A DNA stretch of 10,350 bases from Oscillospiraceae bacterium. Lineage in GTDB: Bacteria > Bacillota > Clostridia > UMGS1883. Positions 6,572 through 10,350 of this stretch are shown piece by piece. The first letter of the stretch is position 1. Each line of letters starts with the position of its first letter. A model generated the notes under the pieces. It did no database searches and was not told the DNA's origin. It was given only the letters and a program-made list of their open reading frames with translations. The position numbers and the translations under genes are program-made. The stretch is taken from positions 1 to 10,350 of the forward strand of contig JAFLUQ010000079.1 in assembly GCA_022508735.1 (NCBI GenBank), in the 5' to 3' direction.

Positions 6572-6595
6572 ACGAGGCTTCCTTGGAAGCCCCGT
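6572..6595 (-). terminator. Intrinsic terminator after the ferredoxin gene
   Basis: On the minus strand ACGGGGCTTCC and GGAAGCCTCGT form an 11-bp stem with one G-T pair and a very tight loop (effectively CAAG), followed by TTTGTATGT. The T-run is interrupted, so termination may be partial. It lies 29 nt past the ferredoxin stop and 37 nt before the TrmN6-like ATG. Confidence 0.7.
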
Positions 6596-6623
6596 CTGAA
6601 GTATGTTCGATTACTCAGTAGAA

Positions 6624-6794
6624 TTACTCCTGAGCAGGAGCGCCAACGGGACATGCGTCCGCACAAGCGCCGCACTCGATGCACTGATCTGCGTCTATTA
6701 CGTACTTACCGTCGCCCTCGCTGATGCAGCTAACGGGGCAGCCGTCTGCGCAAGCGCCGCAGCTGATGCAATCGTCGCTGATTACATATGCCAT
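6624..6794 (-). CDS. Small 2[4Fe-4S] clostridial-type ferredoxin
   Basis: Low-potential electron carrier of 56 residues, the size of classic clostridial ferredoxins. It begins MAYVISDDCISCGACADGCP and has two CxxCxxCxxxCP motifs: C9, C12, C15, C19 and C38, C41, C44, C48. These ligate two cubane clusters in the usual crossed pattern. An additional C23 lies between them. The two halves are internal repeats (CISCGACADGCP and CIECGACADACP). The start is fixed by AGAGGTG (6802-6808) seven bases upstream, and a promoter is visible at 6828-6855. Likely partners are pyruvate:ferredoxin oxidoreductase, hydrogenase or similar enzymes elsewhere in the genome; none is in the window. Confidence 0.96.
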   Translation of the reverse strand: MAYVISDDCISCGACADGCPVSCISEGDGKYVIDADQCIECGACADACPVGAPAQE

Positions 6795-6827
6795 TGAAAA
6801 ACACCTCTCTTTTAATTTGTTAATTAC

Positions 6828-6855
6828 ATTGTATCATAAAAACTATAAATTTCAA
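6828..6855 (-). promoter_or_regulatory. Promoter for the ferredoxin
   Basis: On the minus strand -35 TTGAAA (6850-6855), a 16-bp spacer and -10 TACAAT (6828-6833) preceded by TGA form an extended -10 promoter. Transcription would start near 6821, giving a leader of under 30 nt. A 9-bp inverted repeat (6838-6863) overlaps the -35 and spacer. Confidence 0.7.
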
Positions 6856-6863
6856 TAGTTTTT
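6838..6863. repeat. 9-bp inverted repeat over the ferredoxin promoter
   Basis: AAAAACTAT (6838-6846) and ATAGTTTTT (6855-6863) are perfect inverted arms separated by eight bases. They cover the -35 box and most of the spacer of the ferredoxin promoter. The position would suit an operator, but the arms are A+T-only apart from one C/G and could occur by chance. Confidence 0.35.
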
Positions 6864-6887
6864 TTAAATCTTTGTGAAATTTTTTTC

Positions 6888-6916
6888 TTGATTTTTTGGC
6901 AGCGGCCTTATATAAT
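6888..6916 (+). promoter_or_regulatory. Promoter for the EIIC-dusB operon
   Basis: TTGATT (6888-6893), a 17-bp spacer and a perfect TATAAT (6911-6916) form a good sigma-A promoter. Transcription would start near 6923, about 49 nt before the ATG at 6972. It is divergent from the ferredoxin promoter, and both occupy the same A+T-rich 177-bp spacer. Confidence 0.75.
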
Positions 6917-6971
6917 AGTAGCAACACTCTTTTTGCGGCAATTTATATGAAAATTCAAAGGGGGAATTCTG

Positions 6972-8054
6972 ATGGCAAAAAACCGGAAATCCGGCAAGAA
7001 AAATATTGCGCATACGATTTTTATCGACGGCCTCAGCGGGATGGCCCTTGGCCTGTTTGCAACACTTATTGTCGGTACTATTTTGGCTCAGATAAGCGGT
7101 TACATCAGCGGCCCGGTTGGCAACCTCTTGCTGGTGGTCGGCAAAACCGCACAGCTTCTGACCGGTGCGGGCATCGGCTGCGGCGTGGCAATGAAGCTTG
7201 GCATGGAGGCTCCCCTTGTGACCATAAGCGCCGCGATCTGCGGCATGGTCGGCGCATATGCCAAAGTGATTCTGGCCGGCAGCTTTTTTACCGATAATGC
7301 CTTCGGCATAACTCCCCCCGGCGAGCCTTTGGGTGCCTTTGTGGCAGCCATAGCCGGCATAGGCATAGGTCGGCTCGTCAGCGGTAAAACCGGCATTGAT
7401 ATACTTCTCACGCCCATATGCTGCGTCCTTGTGGGTTCGGCGGCAGGTCTGTTCGTTGGGCCGTATATAACACGCTTTATGAACTGGTTAGGATACCTCG
7501 TGAACTGGGGAACGATCCAGCAGCCCTTTTTGATGGGCATAATCGTGTCTGTGCTCATGGGTATATTTCTTACTCTGCCCATCAGCTCGGCGGCTATCGG
7601 CGTTTCGCTGGGGCTCAGCGGTCTTGCCGCCGGAGCGGCTACAGTCGGCTGCTGCGCTAACATGATAGGCTTTGCCGTGGCCAGCTACCGCGAAAACAAG
7701 GTCGGCGGCCTCGTGGCTCAGGGTCTCGGCACAAGCATGCTTCAGATACCAAATATAATCCGTCATCCGCAGATATGGGCTCCTGCCATAATCAGCAGCG
7801 CTGTGCTTGGTCCGATATCCACCATGCTGTTTAAAATGGAGTCCAACGCCGTTGGCAGCGGTATGGGAACAGCCGGGCTTGTCGGCCCTATCATGACATA
7901 TAACACCATGGCGCCAAACGGCAATGCTGCTATGGTGCTTGGCGTAATACTATTGATGTACTTCCTTCTTCCCGCCCTCATCAGCCTGTTTATAAGCGAG
8001 GGTATGCGCCGCGCCGATTGGATAAAGCCCGGCTATATGAAGCTTGACATATGA
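6972..8054 (+). CDS. Stand-alone PTS EIIC-type membrane protein (PTS_EIIC_2/PfoR-like)
   Basis: Integral membrane protein of 360 residues resembling the EIIC_2 family of phosphotransferase-system permeases, which includes proteins named PfoR after a clostridial toxin-regulation locus. A short basic N-terminus (residues 1-13) precedes the hallmark DGLSGMALGLFATLIVGTIL (19-38). About eight to ten hydrophobic Gly/Ala-rich segments run to about residue 342, and the C-terminus is short and polar. No EIIA or EIIB domain is fused and none is encoded nearby, so sugar phosphorylation by this protein alone is not expected; substrate and direction are unknown. AAAGGGGG (6957-6964) lies seven bases before the ATG. 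Its stop overlaps the dusB start as ATGA, which indicates translational coupling. Family call is good from the N-terminal signature; the function is unclear. Confidence 0.8.
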   Translation: MAKNRKSGKKNIAHTIFIDGLSGMALGLFATLIVGTILAQISGYISGPVGNLLLVVGKTAQLLTGAGIGCGVAMKLGMEAPLVTISAAICGMVGAYAKVILAGSFFTDNAFGITPPGEPLGAFVAAIAGIGIGRLVSGKTGIDILLTPICCVLVGSAAGLFVGPYITRFMNWLGYLVNWGTIQQPFLMGIIVSVLMGIFLTLPISSAAIGVSLGLSGLAAGAATVGCCANMIGFAVASYRENKVGGLVAQGLGTSMLQIPNIIRHPQIWAPAIISSAVLGPISTMLFKMESNAVGSGMGTAGLVGPIMTYNTMAPNGNAAMVLGVILLMYFLLPALISLFISEGMRRADWIKPGYMKLDI

Positions 8055-9007
8055 AAATAGGAAATATTGAACTGAAAAATAATATAATCCTCGCGCCTAT
8101 GGCCGGAGTTGCAGACCTCCCCTTTCGCATAGTGTGCCATGAGTTTGGCGCAGGCCTGTCTTACACCGAGATGGTCAGCGCCAAGGCCTTGAGCTTTGAA
8201 AATAAAAAAACCTATAAGCTTATGAACACCGAAAACCTTCCCACTGCAGTCCAACTCTTTGGCTCCGACCCGGAGACTGTGGCCGCCGCCGTGCCCGAGG
8301 CCGAAAAGCGTGGCCTGTTCCTTGACATAAACATGGGCTGCCCTGCTCCGAAGATAACCGGTAACGGCGAGGGCTCGGCACTTATGAAGGATCTGGGCCG
8401 GGCTGGGGCTATAATTGAGGCAGCCGTATCAGTGGCAACAAAGCCTGTGACAGTAAAAATGCGCGCAGGCTGGGACGAGGAGCATATAAACGCCCCAGAG
8501 CTGGCGAGGATAGCGGAAAAGGCCGGGGCTGCCGCTGTCACCGTACACGGCCGTACACGCCAACAGTTCTACTCCGGCCGCTCAAGCCGTGATGTTATCC
8601 GCAGGGTGCGTGAGGAGATCTCCATTCCGCTCATTGCCAATGGCGACGTATCGGAGCCGGATGATGCTCTATCCCTGCTTAATGACACCGGCGCGAACGG
8701 CGTTATGGTGGGCCGTGGCTGTCAGGGAAGGCCATGGATATTCGCCCGCATAGAAGCGCTTTTGGAGCGCGGCGAAGCCATGCCCGATCCGCCCGCAGAA
8801 GAGCGCATGAAGGTAGCTCTGCGCCATATAAATCTGATCGTGGAATATAAGGGCGAACACATTGGTATACTTGAGGCACGCAAACACGCAGCCTGGTATA
8901 TTCACGGTCTGCACGGAGCAGCCGCCCTGCGAAATGATATAAACTCCGCCGTAACCCTCGAAAAAATGACAGAAATCTTGCAAAAAGCTATTGACGTTCA
9001 GTCGTGA
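8051..9007 (+). CDS. dusB: tRNA-dihydrouridine synthase (DusB-type)
   Basis: FMN-dependent reductase that converts uridine to 5,6-dihydrouridine in tRNA using NADPH. The 318-residue TIM-barrel protein shows the family signatures in order: LAPMAGVADLPFR (14-26) at the FMN site, TAVQLFGSDP (65-74), NMGCPAPKITGNGEGSALM (94-112) with catalytic C97, VKMRAGW (135-141), TVHGRTRQQFY (164-174), IANGDV (195-200) and GRGCQGRPWIF (221-231). A C-terminal helical tRNA-binding domain follows, containing EARKHAAWYIHGLHGA. The length and the GCPAPKI variant fit the DusB/bacterial Dus group. Its ATG lies within the stop of the EIIC gene (ATGA), and it has no separate strong ribosome site. The guaB -35 box is inside its last codons. 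Confidence 0.95.
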   Translation: MKIGNIELKNNIILAPMAGVADLPFRIVCHEFGAGLSYTEMVSAKALSFENKKTYKLMNTENLPTAVQLFGSDPETVAAAVPEAEKRGLFLDINMGCPAPKITGNGEGSALMKDLGRAGAIIEAAVSVATKPVTVKMRAGWDEEHINAPELARIAEKAGAAAVTVHGRTRQQFYSGRSSRDVIRRVREEISIPLIANGDVSEPDDALSLLNDTGANGVMVGRGCQGRPWIFARIEALLERGEAMPDPPAEERMKVALRHINLIVEYKGEHIGILEARKHAAWYIHGLHGAAALRNDINSAVTLEKMTEILQKAIDVQS

Positions 9008-9019
9008 TTTTGATATAAT
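8991..9019 (+). promoter_or_regulatory. Promoter for guaB
   Basis: TTGACG (8991-8996), a 17-bp spacer and a perfect TATAAT (9014-9019) preceded by TGA give a strong extended -10 promoter. The -35 lies in the last codons of dusB. Transcription would start near 9026, about 33 nt before the ATG. No terminator separates dusB from guaB, so read-through could add to expression. No purine riboswitch or long leader is visible. Confidence 0.82.
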
Positions 9020-9058
9020 ATATAAAATACTATTTTTTCAAAAGGGAGGAAGTTTTTT

Positions 9059-10350
9059 ATGGACAACAAGATACTCTATGAGGGACTGACCTATGATGAT
9101 GTGCTGCTGGTACCCATGAAGTCTGACGTTTACGGCAACGTTGACCTCTCGACCAGACTCACGAAAAAAATCAGGCTTAATGTTCCCCTTATGAGCGCCG
9201 CTATGGATACTGTTACCGAATCCTCAATGGCGATAGCTATGGCCAGAGAAGGCGGCATCGGTATAATCCACAAAAACATGACCATCGAGGCCCAGGCTAC
9301 AGAGGTGGACAAGGTAAAGCGCAGCGAACACGGTGTTATAGTAGATCCGTTCTTCCTTTCTCCCGAAAATACGCTGGCTGAGGCCGATGCGCTCTGTGCC
9401 AAATATAAAATCAGCGGTGTGCCCATCACCGAAAACGGTAAGCTTGTGGGCATACTCACTAACCGCGATCTCCGCTTTGAAACTGATTTCAACAAGAAGA
9501 TAAAAGAGGTTATGACCAAGGATAACCTCATTACCGCTCCCGAGGGCACAAACCTTGAGGGCGCTCAACAGATACTCAGTAAGCACAAGATCGAGAAGCT
9601 CCCCATTGTGGATAAGGACGGTATGCTCAAGGGTCTCATCACTATCAAGGACATTGAGAAGGCTGTTCGCTATCCCAACAGTGCCCGCGACGAAAGAGGC
9701 CGCCTTCTGGCCGGCGCGGCCATAGGCATAACCGGCGACCTGCTCGACCGTGTAAAGGCTCTTGTGGATGCAAAGGTTGACGTGCTTGTGCTTGACAGTG
9801 CTCACGGTCACAGCCAGAACATCATGCTTGCCATTGATAAGGTTAAGAACGCCTTCCCCGATGTGCAGCTCATCGCCGGAAACATCGCAACTGCCGAGGC
9901 CGCCAAGGATCTTATCGATCGCGGCGTAGACGCAATAAAGGTCGGCATTGGCCCCGGCTCCATCTGCACCACACGCGTTGTCGCAGGTATCGGCGTGCCT
10001 CAGATAACGGCCGTTATGAATGCCTATAGCGTAGCTAAAGAGTACGATATACCCGTAATTGCCGATGGCGGCATCAAATACAGCGGCGACCTTCCCAAGG
10101 CTATAGCCGCCGGTGCCGACGTCATTATGCTCGGCAGCCTTCTGGCAGGCTGTGAGGAAAGCCCCGGAAATATGGAGATCTATCAAGGTCGTCAGTTCAA
10201 GGTATACCGCGGCATGGGCAGTATCTCCGCTATGGAGAGCGGCAGTAAGGACCGCTACTTCCAGACAGGCAGCCGCAAGCTCGTTCCCGAGGGCGTAGAG
10301 GGCCGCGTACCCTACAAGGGACACCTCAGCGACACCGTATTCCAGCTTCT
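9059..10350 (+). CDS. guaB: Inosine-5'-monophosphate dehydrogenase GuaB (3' end cut by the window)
   Basis: Cytoplasmic enzyme that oxidises IMP to XMP with NAD, the committed step to guanine nucleotides. The reading frame is open for 430 codons to the window edge; bacterial GuaB is about 485-490 residues, so about 55-60 are missing. The barrel begins LTYDDVLLVP (10-19) with VPLMSAAMDTVTE (42-54). Two CBS domains (about 95-150 and 155-205) are inserted, with GVPITENGKLVGILTNRD and LPIVDKDGMLKGLIT. The catalytic half follows with D246 (NAD site), the GPGSICTTR loop (298-306) carrying catalytic C303, DGGIKYSGD (336-344), the RGMGS(I)SAM IMP site (384-392), and flap R399/Y400 with EGVEGRVPYKG (411-421). 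GGAGG at 9045-9049 supports the ATG. No frameshift is present in the visible part. Confidence 0.97.
   Translation, partial: MDNKILYEGLTYDDVLLVPMKSDVYGNVDLSTRLTKKIRLNVPLMSAAMDTVTESSMAIAMAREGGIGIIHKNMTIEAQATEVDKVKRSEHGVIVDPFFLSPENTLAEADALCAKYKISGVPITENGKLVGILTNRDLRFETDFNKKIKEVMTKDNLITAPEGTNLEGAQQILSKHKIEKLPIVDKDGMLKGLITIKDIEKAVRYPNSARDERGRLLAGAAIGITGDLLDRVKALVDAKVDVLVLDSAHGHSQNIMLAIDKVKNAFPDVQLIAGNIATAEAAKDLIDRGVDAIKVGIGPGSICTTRVVAGIGVPQITAVMNAYSVAKEYDIPVIADGGIKYSGDLPKAIAAGADVIMLGSLLAGCEESPGNMEIYQGRQFKVYRGMGSISAMESGSKDRYFQTGSRKLVPEGVEGRVPYKGHLSDTVFQL

Noticed and set aside
6603..6797. 64-codon open frame on the plus strand
   Set aside because: Antisense to the ferredoxin gene, which has two textbook cluster motifs, a ribosome site and a promoter on the other strand.
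9020..9058. Purine riboswitch ahead of guaB
   Set aside because: The leader is only about 33 nt and has no room for an aptamer.
9224..10324. 366-codon open frame on the minus strand
   Set aside because: It lies wholly antisense to guaB, whose frame shows every expected IMP dehydrogenase motif. The antisense product shows no recognisable domain, and long antisense frames are expected opposite codon-biased genes.

Overview
The window reads as ordinary chromosomal housekeeping DNA from a strictly anaerobic, low-redox Clostridia-type Firmicute, most likely an Oscillospiraceae/Ruminococcaceae-like gut or environmental lineage. The basis is rubrerythrin, a small clostridial 2[4Fe-4S] ferredoxin, a stand-alone PfoR-type EIIC membrane protein, Gram-positive AGGAGG ribosome sites, sigma-A promoters with TGn-extended -10 boxes, and moderately GC-rich genes that use ATA isoleucine codons freely. 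The assignment is inference from gene content. There are no transposases, phage genes, CRISPR arrays, tRNAs or rRNAs.

Layout. 1-196: gene-free DNA with a compact cloverleaf-like inverted-repeat element (29-122) and an imperfect direct repeat. 197-736 (-): rubrerythrin. 873-1508 (+): HAD hydrolase with a strong promoter. 1483-2181 (-): DUF421 membrane protein, convergent with and overlapping the HAD gene. 2285-4189 (+): YgiQ-family radical SAM protein, whose last 95 nt overlap folD (4095-4949, +). A bidirectional UUCG-loop terminator (4954-4977) separates folD from a minus-strand block: rsmI (4979-5821), an abutting TrmN6-like methyltransferase (5822-6535), and a ferredoxin (6624-6794). A divergent promoter region (6795-6971) then leads to a plus-strand block: stand-alone EIIC (6972-8054), dusB overlapping it by ATGA (8051-9007), and guaB (9059 to the window end, cut off at about codon 430).

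How the genes work together. Three genes modify stable RNA: RsmI (16S rRNA), the TrmN6-like enzyme (tRNA) and DusB (tRNA dihydrouridine). FolD supplies one-carbon folates and GuaB commits IMP to guanine nucleotides; both serve purine metabolism but lie about 4 kb apart under separate promoters. Rubrerythrin and ferredoxin belong to anaerobic redox balance and peroxide defence. The two genes of least certain function are the DUF421 protein and the EIIC protein.

I did not find a convincing new multi-gene system. The items most worth a second look are the three-way-junction element at 29-122, an intrinsic terminator inside the DUF421 gene that fits as the true end of the convergent HAD transcript, the 95-nt out-of-frame ygiQ/folD overlap, and the partnerless EIIC gene translationally coupled to dusB.
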